Assembly: GCF_000374105.1 (NCBI RefSeq)
Contig: NZ_KB893651.1
Span: forward strand, 87,838-151,837
Length of the DNA: 64,000 nt
Source: Kangiella aquimarina DSM 16071
Lineage (GTDB): Bacteria > Pseudomonadota > Gammaproteobacteria > Enterobacterales > Kangiellaceae
Direction: 5' to 3'
The position numbers and the translations under genes are program-made. The notes under the pieces are model-generated. The model made no database searches. It was not told where the DNA came from and saw only the letters and a program-made list of their open reading frames with translations. Of the stretch, positions 10,767 through 18,637 are shown piece by piece (position 1 is the first letter of the stretch; each line of letters starts with the position of its first letter).

Positions 10767-10793
10767 TAAAAAAAGCGCGGAATTAATCCGCGC
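10767..10793 (-). terminator. Terminator overlapping the end of efpL
   Basis: Read on the minus strand: GCGCGG, seven-base loop containing the TAA stop, CCGCGC, then seven T. The 5' arm of the stem is formed by the last sense codons of efpL, so coding sequence and terminator overlap. Confidence 0.85.
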
Positions 10794-11352
10794 GGCTCAT
10801 GAATTTCTTTTCTTCGACGTTGATTTTAACTTTCTCGCCATTGGCGATGTATTCTGGAACCTGAATAGTTAGGCCTGTGGAGAATGTGGCAGGTTTGGTT
10901 CGAGCAGTGGCTGAAGCGCCTTTGATCGAAGGGTCGGTTTGCTCGATGACCATTTCCACAGACTGTGGTAATTCCAGGCCAATCACTTTGTCGTTAACCA
11001 GCACAACGCGCAGATCTTCGATGTCTTCTGTAATAAACAGTAATTCGTCTTCGATGTCTTCTTTATTGAAGGTGTATTGGCTGTAGTCTTCGCTGTCCAT
11101 GAAAATAACGCTATCGCCTTCGGTATAGGAGAAAGTCGCTGGACGCTTGGTTAAGTCAACGGTAGTGATCTGGTCATCACCCTTGAAACGCTCTTCGACT
11201 TTTAAACCGGTTTGAACATCGGTAAAGCGCATTTTGTATAGTGTGGCAGCTCCACGTGCGCTCGGACTGCTGACTTCAATATTCTTCACAACCAACAACT
11301 TGCCGTTGTATTCAACCGCCATGTTGCGCTTGATATCACTTGCTTTTGCCAT
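10783..11352 (-). CDS. efpL: Elongation factor P-like protein EfpL (YeiP)
   Basis: EF-P paralogue of 189 aa that relieves ribosome stalling. The N-terminal KOW-like domain carries [14 protein letters not shown], with Arg33 at the loop tip where EF-P has a modified lysine; this marks the EfpL/YeiP branch. [12 protein letters not shown], DKEDxxxYTF-like and the C-terminal [18 protein letters not shown] also match E. coli YeiP closely. No modification enzyme is encoded nearby. Monocistronic, with its terminator built into the 3' end. Confidence 0.95.
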   Translation of the reverse strand: MAKASDIKRNMAVEYNGKLLVVKNIEVSSPSARGAATLYKMRFTDVQTGLKVEERFKGDDQITTVDLTKRPATFSYTEGDSVIFMDSEDYSQYTFNKEDIEDELLFITEDIEDLRVVLVNDKVIGLELPQSVEMVIEQTDPSIKGASATARTKPATFSTGLTIQVPEYIANGEKVKINVEEKKFMSRAD

Positions 11353-11450
11353 GATTGACTCTCAATTTATAGAGGTTAAAAATTGGGCATATTGTATGAG
11401 GATGTCAGGATATTGGGAATAGGGGGATGGAAATAAATGGGGAAATGTAA

Positions 11451-11535
11451 GGGCGACCTAATATGGTCGCCCAAGATCCTGAATAAATTTCAGGATGACA
11501 GCTTGTTAGGTAGGGGCGGACCTGTGTGTCCGCCC
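11451..11535. repeat. Cluster of three intergenic hairpin elements
   Basis: Three adjacent inverted repeats fill the spacer: GGGCGACC/GGTCGCCC (11451-11472); GATCCTGAA paired with TTCAGGATGAC (11475-11499), a relative of the GTCAT elements at 33300 and 45035; and GGGCGGAC/GTCCGCCC (11514-11535). None ends in a T run, so they look like extragenic palindromes rather than terminators. Confidence 0.65.
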
Positions 11536-11561
11536 GGTTGCTCTTAATAAACAGGAGCTTT

Positions 11562-13052
11562 TTACAGCGACTTCTTAAAGAACTCGGTTAAATCTTTTTT
11601 CAATTTAATCAGATCAAACTCACGGATATACATCATATGGCCTGACTCATAGTAGTACATGTGTACATTGTCTTTGAGCTGTTCTGGCAGGCCCATATGC
11701 GAGAAGGTGTATTCTGTGGCGAAGAATGGTGTTGCGAAATCGTAATAGCCATTACCGACATAAACCTGCATGTCTGGATTACGCAACATGGCTGAGGTTA
11801 GCTTGTCGCTGATATCGCGGTTCTGACGATAAAAATCTTCATAATTCCAGCTTTTAACACCGCCACCCAAAATATAATAAGGCAGGTCAGATTTATAATT
11901 AAGCTCTGTAGAAAGATAGGTCATCAGGTTTTCGGTATAGGTGCCATGGATTGCCATATAGCTCGGATCGCGATAACCAGGCTTGTTCAAGGCATCCAGT
12001 TCCGGAGTGGTAAAACGACTATCCAGACGACCAATGGTTTCACCTTCTTTGCGCTTAATATTATGCACAAAATCGTCTAATGAAATTCTTAAGTCATTTT
12101 CCATGACTAAATCAACTGAAAGGCCGGTAAAGTCCGCAACTCTCTCTGCGATCGCGCGCTTCTTGCGAGGCTCAAGGTTATCACCCTGCAGTAATGCCAG
12201 GGCATATTCATTCAGGGCAAACTCTTTTGCCTGTTCAATAGCGTTCTGCAGATTGGCATCTAAAGGCGCTTTGAGTTTCTTGTGATACCAGGCGGCGGCA
12301 GTATAGCTGGGCAACATGGTAATTGGTGGCAGCAAATCCATCTGATCATTAAAGTCGTCCAGCTGGAAGTTAAGCACGCTGGATACCAGCATGATGCCAT
12401 TGAAATATACTCCGTGGTTTTGACCCATGTGATAGGCGATACCGGCTGAGCGAGTGGTGCCATAGCTCTCACCGATCAGGAACTTAGGCGAGCTCCAGCG
12501 CTCATTGCGAGTCATGTACAGGCGAATAAATTCAGAAACGGTGCGGATATCCTCCCAGACACCGTGGAAGTCTTCGTTAGTACCTTTGTCATGCGCGCGG
12601 CTGTAGCCAGTGCCAACCGGATCAATAAACACGATATCGGTTAAATCCAGTAGTGAATATTCATTGTCGACCATCTCGAATGGTGGTTTTAATGGAAAGC
12701 CTTCTTTATCCATCACCACACGTTTAGGTCCTAAAGTACCCATGTGCAACCAGACCGATGCCGAACCTGGGCCACCGTTATAAGCAAAAGTGATTGGACG
12801 TTTTTTCGGGTTAGCGCCTTTCTGGGTATAGGCTGTGAAGAAAATCGAACCGATGACTTCATTGTTTTCGTTATACACAAAGGAATTACCGGTTTCGGCC
12901 TTGTAGTTGATGGTTTTACCGCCAACTTTGGTCGAATGTTCGGTAACAACGGTTTTCTCTTCAGGATACGGATTCGTTGCTTCTGACTTTTCTTCAGCGG
13001 CAAATGCGCTAAAGGATAAGCTCATACTCAATAACAGGACTGCAATTTTCAT
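11562..13052 (-). CDS. Secreted serine carboxypeptidase, family S10
   Basis: Peptidase of 496 aa with a signal peptide (residues 1-18, ending SFAAFA-like before AEEKSE). The alpha/beta hydrolase triad is visible: Ser196 in GESYG, Asp438 in NGYYDFATP and His472 in ESGHMMY; AYNGGPGSASVWLHMG supplies the oxyanion region typical of S10. It probably acts in the periplasm or outside the cell on C-terminal residues of peptides. It is monocistronic, and divergent from ccoN. Confidence 0.9.
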   Translation of the reverse strand: MKIAVLLLSMSLSFSAFAAEEKSEATNPYPEEKTVVTEHSTKVGGKTINYKAETGNSFVYNENNEVIGSIFFTAYTQKGANPKKRPITFAYNGGPGSASVWLHMGTLGPKRVVMDKEGFPLKPPFEMVDNEYSLLDLTDIVFIDPVGTGYSRAHDKGTNEDFHGVWEDIRTVSEFIRLYMTRNERWSSPKFLIGESYGTTRSAGIAYHMGQNHGVYFNGIMLVSSVLNFQLDDFNDQMDLLPPITMLPSYTAAAWYHKKLKAPLDANLQNAIEQAKEFALNEYALALLQGDNLEPRKKRAIAERVADFTGLSVDLVMENDLRISLDDFVHNIKRKEGETIGRLDSRFTTPELDALNKPGYRDPSYMAIHGTYTENLMTYLSTELNYKSDLPYYILGGGVKSWNYEDFYRQNRDISDKLTSAMLRNPDMQVYVGNGYYDFATPFFATEYTFSHMGLPEQLKDNVHMYYYESGHMMYIREFDLIKLKKDLTEFFKKSL

Positions 13053-13310
13053 TAAATTTCCCCAAATAACAACACATGAAAAAAACTTAACTCAACAGCC
13101 TAGCAATATTGCGTAATTGAGCAAGCGGGGATTTGTAAGAAATGTTATCGATTTGAGTGATATGGGTTAATAATTCTCGTGCGAATAGTGGCCTGTAAAA
13201 ATGCCAATACAATACTTCTTATATTAAAATCTTATGTTATCCTGATATGCGATGGTGATAACTCGACTACGCTTAGGGATATTTCTTTATGAAAGAGTGA
13301 CTTAAGGTTC

Positions 13311-13442
13311 ATGTATGGATTCGGTAGAGGCGCGTTTTTCGGTGCTATAGTTATTACCTATCACTTCATATATGAATTAAAACAGGCCTTTATGGATTCG
13401 CTTGATCCAGATCAAGTATTCAATATCGGTCCTTCCTTATGA
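13311..13442 (+). CDS. Possible 43-aa small membrane protein upstream of ccoN
   Basis: ATG at 13311 opens a 43-codon frame ending in TGA at 13440-13442. The product would have one hydrophobic helix (GAFFGAIVITYHFIYEL, about residues 7-23) followed by an acidic tail. AAGG lies three bases before the ATG, which is close. The frame contains the FNR box and ends at the -10 of the ccoN promoter, so it would come from an earlier start. It may be chance; small cbb3 subunits such as CcoM are of this size. Confidence 0.35.
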   Translation: MYGFGRGAFFGAIVITYHFIYELKQAFMDSLDPDQVFNIGPSL

Positions 13443-13443
13443 T
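13402..13443 (+). promoter_or_regulatory. FNR/Anr-dependent class II promoter of ccoN
   Basis: TTGATCCAGATCAA at 13402-13415 is a perfect FNR-family palindrome (TTGAT-N4-ATCAA). A TATGAT -10 hexamer lies at 13438-13443, which places the box centre at about -41.5 from a start near 13450: the geometry of an FNR class II activated promoter. The regulator itself is encoded at 30902. Confidence 0.9.
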
Positions 13444-13497
13444 CACACTGCTAAAACACCCTGAGTTTTTGTAAGTCCTTGGTTTATAAGGAAGGTT

Positions 13498-14931
13498 ATG
13501 ATGAGTGAGCTAAAAAAAGATAATTATAACTATAAGGTCATAAGGCAGTTTGCCGTTATGTCTGTAGTTTGGGGAATTGTTGGTATGGCGGTTGGGGTTT
13601 TAATCGCTGCCCAGTTGATGTTCCCGGCATTGAATTTTGATACCTCATGGCTGTCTTTCGGCCGTCTTCGTCCATTGCACACTAACGCGGTTATTTTCGC
13701 TTTTGGCGGCTGTGTGTTGATGGCAACTTCACTTCACTGCGTTCAACGTACCAGTTATGCACGCTTGATCAGCGATAAGCTGGCAGCGTTTGTGTTCTGG
13801 GGTTGGCAGCTGGTTATTCTATTGGCAGCAATTACTTTGCCAATGGGTTACACCTCAGCCAAAGAATACGCGGAATTAGAATGGCCGATTGATATTCTAA
13901 TCGCTATCGTCTGGGTTGCTTATGCGGTGTTGTTCTTCGGCACCATCATGAAGCGCAAGGTTTCGCACATTTATGTAGCGAACTGGTTCTTTGGGGCATT
14001 CATTATCACCATTGCAGTGCTGCACATTGTTAACAGTGCCGCGCTTCCGATTGACTGGACTTCGTGGAAGTCTTACTCAGCTTACTCAGGTGCGATTGAT
14101 GCAATGGTTCAATGGTGGTACGGCCATAACGCGGTTGGCTTCTATCTGACAGCTGGCTTCCTCGGCATCATGTATTACTATGTTCCAAAGCAGGCCGGTC
14201 GCCCGATTTATTCCTACCGTTTATCGATTGTCCACTTCTGGGCATTGATTGCGATTTATATGTGGGCTGGTCCTCACCACTTGCACTACAGTTCATTACC
14301 TGATTGGGCACAGTCTTTGGGTATGGTCTTCTCATTGATTCTGCTTGCGCCATCATGGGGTGGCATGATCAACGGTATCATGACTCTATCTGGTGCATGG
14401 CATAAGTTGCGTACCGACCCAATCATCAAGTTCCTAATCGTGTCTCTATCCTTCTACGGCATGTCGACATTCGAAGGCCCAATGATGTCCATCAAAACTG
14501 TGAATGCGTTGTCGCATAACACTGACTGGACAGTGGGTCACGTACACGCCGGTGCTTTGGGCTGGGTTGCGATGGTTTCGATTGGTGCGCTTTACGCCAT
14601 GATTCCTTCTATCTTCGGCAAAGAAAAGATGCACAGCATCAGCTTGATTAACATGCACTTCTGGTTATCGACAATCGGTGTGGTGCTTTACATTGCAGCG
14701 ATGTGGATTGCGGGTGTCACTCAAGGTCTAATGTGGCGTGCTACTAACTCTGACGGTACTTTGACTTACTCTTTCGTGCAGAGTCTAGAAGCGACCTATC
14801 CTTACTATGGTATTCGTTTGCTTGGCGGCATCATCTTCCTGGCCGGTATGTTTGTTATGGCATACAACGTAATGAAGACGATTTCCGGCGCGAAAAATGC
14901 GGATACTCGTATCCCACAACCAGCGCACTAG
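13498..14931 (+). CDS. ccoN: cbb3-type cytochrome c oxidase subunit I (CcoN)
   Basis: Catalytic haem-copper subunit of the high-affinity cbb3 terminal oxidase. Protein of 477 aa with about twelve membrane helices; [14 protein letters not shown] carries a haem-ligand His, [17 protein letters not shown] and [17 protein letters not shown] hold the Cu-B/haem b3 region, and [11 protein letters not shown] another ligand His. Transcribed from the FNR-type promoter, first gene of ccoNOQP-ccoG-ccoH-ccoI-ccoS. Confidence 0.98.
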   Translation: MMSELKKDNYNYKVIRQFAVMSVVWGIVGMAVGVLIAAQLMFPALNFDTSWLSFGRLRPLHTNAVIFAFGGCVLMATSLHCVQRTSYARLISDKLAAFVFWGWQLVILLAAITLPMGYTSAKEYAELEWPIDILIAIVWVAYAVLFFGTIMKRKVSHIYVANWFFGAFIITIAVLHIVNSAALPIDWTSWKSYSAYSGAIDAMVQWWYGHNAVGFYLTAGFLGIMYYYVPKQAGRPIYSYRLSIVHFWALIAIYMWAGPHHLHYSSLPDWAQSLGMVFSLILLAPSWGGMINGIMTLSGAWHKLRTDPIIKFLIVSLSFYGMSTFEGPMMSIKTVNALSHNTDWTVGHVHAGALGWVAMVSIGALYAMIPSIFGKEKMHSISLINMHFWLSTIGVVLYIAAMWIAGVTQGLMWRATNSDGTLTYSFVQSLEATYPYYGIRLLGGIIFLAGMFVMAYNVMKTISGAKNADTRIPQPAH

Positions 14932-14943
14932 GAGGGCACACAG

Positions 14944-15567
14944 ATGAATCATGAAAAAGTCGAAAAGAATGTTGGTTTAATGGGTATTCTGATTGTGGTC
15001 GCCATCAGTTTTGGTGGCCTCGCTGAAATCGTGCCCTTGTTTTTCCTAAAAGATACAACGCAACCGATTTCAACCTTGCGTCCTTATACCGCGCTTGAGC
15101 TTGAAGGGCGCGATATCTATATCCGTGAAGGTTGCCACGTTTGCCACACTCAGATGGTACGTCCGTTCCGAGCTGAAACCGAGCGCTATGGTCACTATTC
15201 TGTAGCAGGCGAGGACGTTTATGAATTCCCATTTCTATGGGGTTCAAAGCGAACTGGGCCTGACCTGGCTCGCGTCGGCGGTCGCTATTCGGATGAATGG
15301 CACTATGTTCACCTGATGAATCCTCGTGACCCGGTCCCTGAGTCGAACATGCCAGCTTTCCCATGGCTAGATGAAAACATTATGGATGGTGAAAAAACCG
15401 CATCCAAAATGGAAACCATGCGTAAGTTAGGCGTTCCTTATACTGATGAAGAAATTGCAGCTGCCAAAGAGCAGGTCGCAGGCAAAAAAGAAATTACTGC
15501 CTTGATTGCCTATTTGCAGTCTTTAGGCCATGAGCATGGCACAGTACAGAATTCAGGAGGTGAATAA
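14944..15567 (+). CDS. ccoO: cbb3-type cytochrome c oxidase subunit II (CcoO)
   Basis: Membrane-anchored mono-haem cytochrome c of the cbb3 oxidase, 207 aa. One N-terminal membrane helix (about residues 10-32); haem motif C64-H-V-C67-H68; a family segment [13 protein letters not shown] supplies the axial Met. Passes electrons from CcoP to CcoN. Starts 12 bp after ccoN behind GGAGGGCACACAG, and its TAA overlaps the ccoQ start. Confidence 0.98.
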   Translation: MNHEKVEKNVGLMGILIVVAISFGGLAEIVPLFFLKDTTQPISTLRPYTALELEGRDIYIREGCHVCHTQMVRPFRAETERYGHYSVAGEDVYEFPFLWGSKRTGPDLARVGGRYSDEWHYVHLMNPRDPVPESNMPAFPWLDENIMDGEKTASKMETMRKLGVPYTDEEIAAAKEQVAGKKEITALIAYLQSLGHEHGTVQNSGGE

Positions 15568-15752
15568 TGGATATCAATATTTTCCGCGGAGTTATGACCC
15601 TGATAATTATGCTGCTCTTTATCGGCCTCTGTATTTGGGTGTATTCAAAAAAACGTAAGCCAATGTATGACCAGGCGGCGCGTATGGCTCTTGATGAAGA
15701 TGATAAGGAGTCAACAGCCAACAATCGTAAAGAGGTGATGAGTCATGAGTAA
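15567..15752 (+). CDS. ccoQ: cbb3-type oxidase subunit CcoQ (FixQ)
   Basis: Small 61-aa subunit with a single N-terminal membrane helix (MTLIIMLLFIGLCIWVYS, residues 9-26) and a charged cytoplasmic tail. Stabilises the cbb3 complex. The ATG overlaps the ccoO stop and its end overlaps ccoP by 8 bp, a tight translational chain. Size and place identify it as CcoQ. Confidence 0.93.
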   Translation: MDINIFRGVMTLIIMLLFIGLCIWVYSKKRKPMYDQAARMALDEDDKESTANNRKEVMSHE

Positions 15753-16656
15753 TGCATTAAGTTTTTATATTATTCTGATCGTTGCCATCAATATTCTTGG
15801 TTGTGTGGCGCTTCTTTATTTCACACGCAAGAAAAAGCAAAGTGGTGAACAGGGCAAAACAACTGGCCATGTCTATGACGGTATTGAAGAGTATGACAAC
15901 CCAATGCCTCGCTGGTGGTTGTGGATGTTCTACATCACGATTGTGTTTGCGATTGTGTACCTGATTTTGTATCCAGGCCTGGGCAAGTTCAAAGGCGTAC
16001 TAGGCTGGACACAAATCAGTCAGTATGAAGAAGAAGTTGCCGAAGCAGATGCTAAATATATGCCGCTTTTTGAAAAGTATGCGGCCATGTCTGTGAAAGA
16101 TTTACAGAATGAACCTGAAGCATTACAGATGGGGCAATCGATTTTTGCCAACACCTGTTTTGGTTGTCATGGTGCTGATGGTCGTGGCGGTATTGGTTTC
16201 CCAAATCTGACTGACGATGACTGGTTATATGGCGGTACACCTGATGACATCATGTATTCAATCATGGAAGGTCGTAAAGGTGCGATGCCTGCCTGGGGAT
16301 CTGCTTTAGGTGAAGAGGGTGTTTCGCAAGTTGTGCACTATATCTTAAGTCAAAATGAAGTGGAGCGTACCTTTAAGCCGAACCTTGTTGACGAAGGTAA
16401 AGTGAAATATGAAGCCATGTGTGCTGCGTGTCATGGTAAAGACCTGAGTGGTAACACCGCAATGGGTGCACCAAACCTGAAAGACACAACCTGGTTGCAT
16501 GGTGGTTCAATCAGCATGATTAAAGATGTGATTGAAAATGGTATTCAGGCCAATATGCCAGCCCACGATAAAATCTTAGGTAAAGAAAAGGCACACCTGG
16601 TTACTGCTTATGTGTATAGCTTGTCTCATTCAAATGATGAGCAAAGCAAAGAGTAG
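15745..16656 (+). CDS. ccoP: cbb3-type cytochrome c oxidase subunit III (CcoP), dihaem
   Basis: Membrane-anchored dihaem cytochrome c, 303 aa. Two N-terminal membrane helices (about 5-24 and 56-78) precede two class I cytochrome c domains with haem motifs C138-F-G-C141-H142 and C226-A-A-C229-H230. The segment YDGIEEYDNPMPRWW before helix two is a CcoP signature. It is the electron entry subunit. Confidence 0.98.
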   Translation: MSNALSFYIILIVAINILGCVALLYFTRKKKQSGEQGKTTGHVYDGIEEYDNPMPRWWLWMFYITIVFAIVYLILYPGLGKFKGVLGWTQISQYEEEVAEADAKYMPLFEKYAAMSVKDLQNEPEALQMGQSIFANTCFGCHGADGRGGIGFPNLTDDDWLYGGTPDDIMYSIMEGRKGAMPAWGSALGEEGVSQVVHYILSQNEVERTFKPNLVDEGKVKYEAMCAACHGKDLSGNTAMGAPNLKDTTWLHGGSISMIKDVIENGIQANMPAHDKILGKEKAHLVTAYVYSLSHSNDEQSKE

Positions 16657-16698
16657 TTATTAGTAATATTGGTCCAAACATTAATACAGGTTTGAGCA

Positions 16699-18108
16699 AT
16701 GAGTGAACAACACGATACTTACGTAGTAGGCGACGAACAGGATCTCTACGTAAAGCGAAAAAAAGTTTTTTCGAAGAAAGTATCAGGACGATTTAACAAT
16801 CTCCGAGTCTTGTCTGTTTGGTTGTTGCTTGGCCTGTATTATGGTTTACCCTGGATTAGCTGGAACGGTCAACAGGCCGTTCTATTTGATCTGCCAGCTC
16901 GAAAATTTCATTTATTTGGTCTGACTTTTTTCCCACAGGATTTTATTTTCCTGACCTTGCTGTTAATTATCGCGGCAATGGCACTGTTCTTCTTCACAAC
17001 CGTTGCAGGACGTCTCTGGTGTGGTTATGCCTGTCCGCAAACCGTGTGGACTGAAGTCTTTATCTGGATGGAGCGTTTAGCGGAAGGGGATAGAAATAAG
17101 CAGCTTAAGCTTGATAAGCAGCCGTGGAACTTTGAGAAAATTCGTAAGCGACTCTTTAAGCATAGTTTATGGATAGTCTTTGCGCTGTTTACCGGTTACA
17201 CCTTCGTCGGATACTTCACACCGATTACAGAACTCACCGATAAAATTCTGACCTTAAGCACAGGTCCGTGGGAAACCTTCTGGGTTCTATTCTATAGTTT
17301 CGCCACCTGGGGCAATGCGGGCATGCTGCGTGAGCAGGTCTGTATTTATATGTGTCCTTATGCACGCTTCCAAAGTTCCATGTTCGACAAAGATACCTTG
17401 ATCATTGCCTATGATGAACAGCGTGGTGAGCAGCGTGGTCCACGTAAAAAAGATATGCCCAAGGAAGAGTATGAAGCAAAAGGCTTAGGAGACTGTATTG
17501 ACTGCATGCAGTGTGTTCATGTTTGCCCAACCGGTATCGATATTCGAGACGGATTACAGTATGAGTGTATTGCCTGCGCTGCCTGTATTGATGCCTGCGA
17601 TGAAGTGATGGACAAGATGGGCTATGAACCAGGACTGATTCGCTACACCACGGAAAATCGTGATAATGGCAAAGAGGTCAAACTGATTCGCGGTAAGACC
17701 ATAGGTTACGGTTCCATTCTAATATTGATCAGCTTAATTTTTGTCTTATCGGTATGGCTTCGCACACCGTTGGAATTGGATATCATCAAAGATCGAAACC
17801 GTTTATATTTGACCACTGCGGAAGGATTCATCGAAAATATTTATAACTTGCGAATCGTTAATAAGGACCAGCAGGCACATACCTATGCGATTGATATCAC
17901 AGGTCATTCTGAATTGGTTTATCAGGGGCCGGAAACGATAACAGTGGCGGCAGGCGCTGTCATTACGGTTCCAGTTCGAGTGTCGATAGATCCTTTTAAC
18001 TTAACGGGAACTACCGAAAAGCTAAACGTTCGCTTGCAAAGCGTGGATGATGAATCCATTGCTATCAACCAAGGAACCAATTTTATTGGTCCAGTTCAAA
18101 GACGCTAA
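16699..18108 (+). CDS. ccoG: Cytochrome c oxidase accessory protein CcoG (FixG/RdxA)
   Basis: Membrane protein of 469 aa with about five helices and polyferredoxin-type clusters. GDCIDCMQCVHVCPTG and ECIACAACIDACDE each supply a Cys quartet; RLWCGYACPQTVWTE and REQVCIYMCPYARFQ are further family motifs. CcoG reduces Cu(II) to Cu(I) for cbb3 assembly. It follows ccoP by 42 bp. Confidence 0.96.
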   Translation: MSEQHDTYVVGDEQDLYVKRKKVFSKKVSGRFNNLRVLSVWLLLGLYYGLPWISWNGQQAVLFDLPARKFHLFGLTFFPQDFIFLTLLLIIAAMALFFFTTVAGRLWCGYACPQTVWTEVFIWMERLAEGDRNKQLKLDKQPWNFEKIRKRLFKHSLWIVFALFTGYTFVGYFTPITELTDKILTLSTGPWETFWVLFYSFATWGNAGMLREQVCIYMCPYARFQSSMFDKDTLIIAYDEQRGEQRGPRKKDMPKEEYEAKGLGDCIDCMQCVHVCPTGIDIRDGLQYECIACAACIDACDEVMDKMGYEPGLIRYTTENRDNGKEVKLIRGKTIGYGSILILISLIFVLSVWLRTPLELDIIKDRNRLYLTTAEGFIENIYNLRIVNKDQQAHTYAIDITGHSELVYQGPETITVAAGAVITVPVRVSIDPFNLTGTTEKLNVRLQSVDDESIAINQGTNFIGPVQRR

Positions 18109-18123
18109 TCGCGCGGAATATCC

Positions 18124-18636
18124 ATGAATCAAATGCAAGAACAAGATACTAAACCCTGGTACAAACAATTTTGGCCCTGGTTTGTTATTGCCATTCCAGC
18201 CAGCTCAGTGGTGACTGGAATTTTGTTGGTAACGATTGCAGTGAACAATCCAGCCAGTATGGTTAAAGATGATTATTACAAAGAAGGGCTGGCCATCAAT
18301 CAGATCCTGGAAAAGCGGCAATTGGCCAAAGAGATGGGAATTCGAGCGGATGTTGATTTAAGTGGCACTCGACTAGAGATCATGCTTCAGTCTAAGCAAC
18401 CTATTAATGACAGTTTGTTCCTTGATTTTCGTCATGCCACTTTGGCTGATCGCGATTTTTCACTGGCCTTAAAAAAGAATGCTAATGGCGTTTACTTTGC
18501 TGAACTGATGGCCGACGGTTCGACAAAAGATACTCAGGGAAAGTGGCACGTAACCTTGCGTCCTTATGGAGATGAATGGGAACTTGAGCAAATATGGACA
18601 TTACCTACCAAGCGTGAATTGACCTTAGGTTATTAA
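18124..18636 (+). CDS. ccoH: FixH / CcoH family cbb3 assembly protein
   Basis: Protein of 170 aa with one N-terminal membrane helix (WPWFVIAIPASSVVTGILLVTIAV, about residues 17-40) and a periplasmic beta-rich domain. The motif VKDDYYKEGLAINQ right after the helix identifies FixH/CcoH. Needed for stable cbb3 oxidase in other proteobacteria. Between ccoG and ccoI, with one base to the next gene. Confidence 0.93.
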   Translation: MNQMQEQDTKPWYKQFWPWFVIAIPASSVVTGILLVTIAVNNPASMVKDDYYKEGLAINQILEKRQLAKEMGIRADVDLSGTRLEIMLQSKQPINDSLFLDFRHATLADRDFSLALKKNANGVYFAELMADGSTKDTQGKWHVTLRPYGDEWELEQIWTLPTKRELTLGY

Positions 18637-18637
18637 G

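Larger units (their letters stand above)
13053..13497. other. Spacer between the S10 peptidase and ccoN
   Basis: A 445-bp divergent spacer. It contains a possible 43-codon ORF (13311-13442) and the FNR-type promoter of ccoN (13402-13443). In the first 250 bases nothing beyond AT-rich sequence that may hold the peptidase promoter was recognised. Confidence 0.6.
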
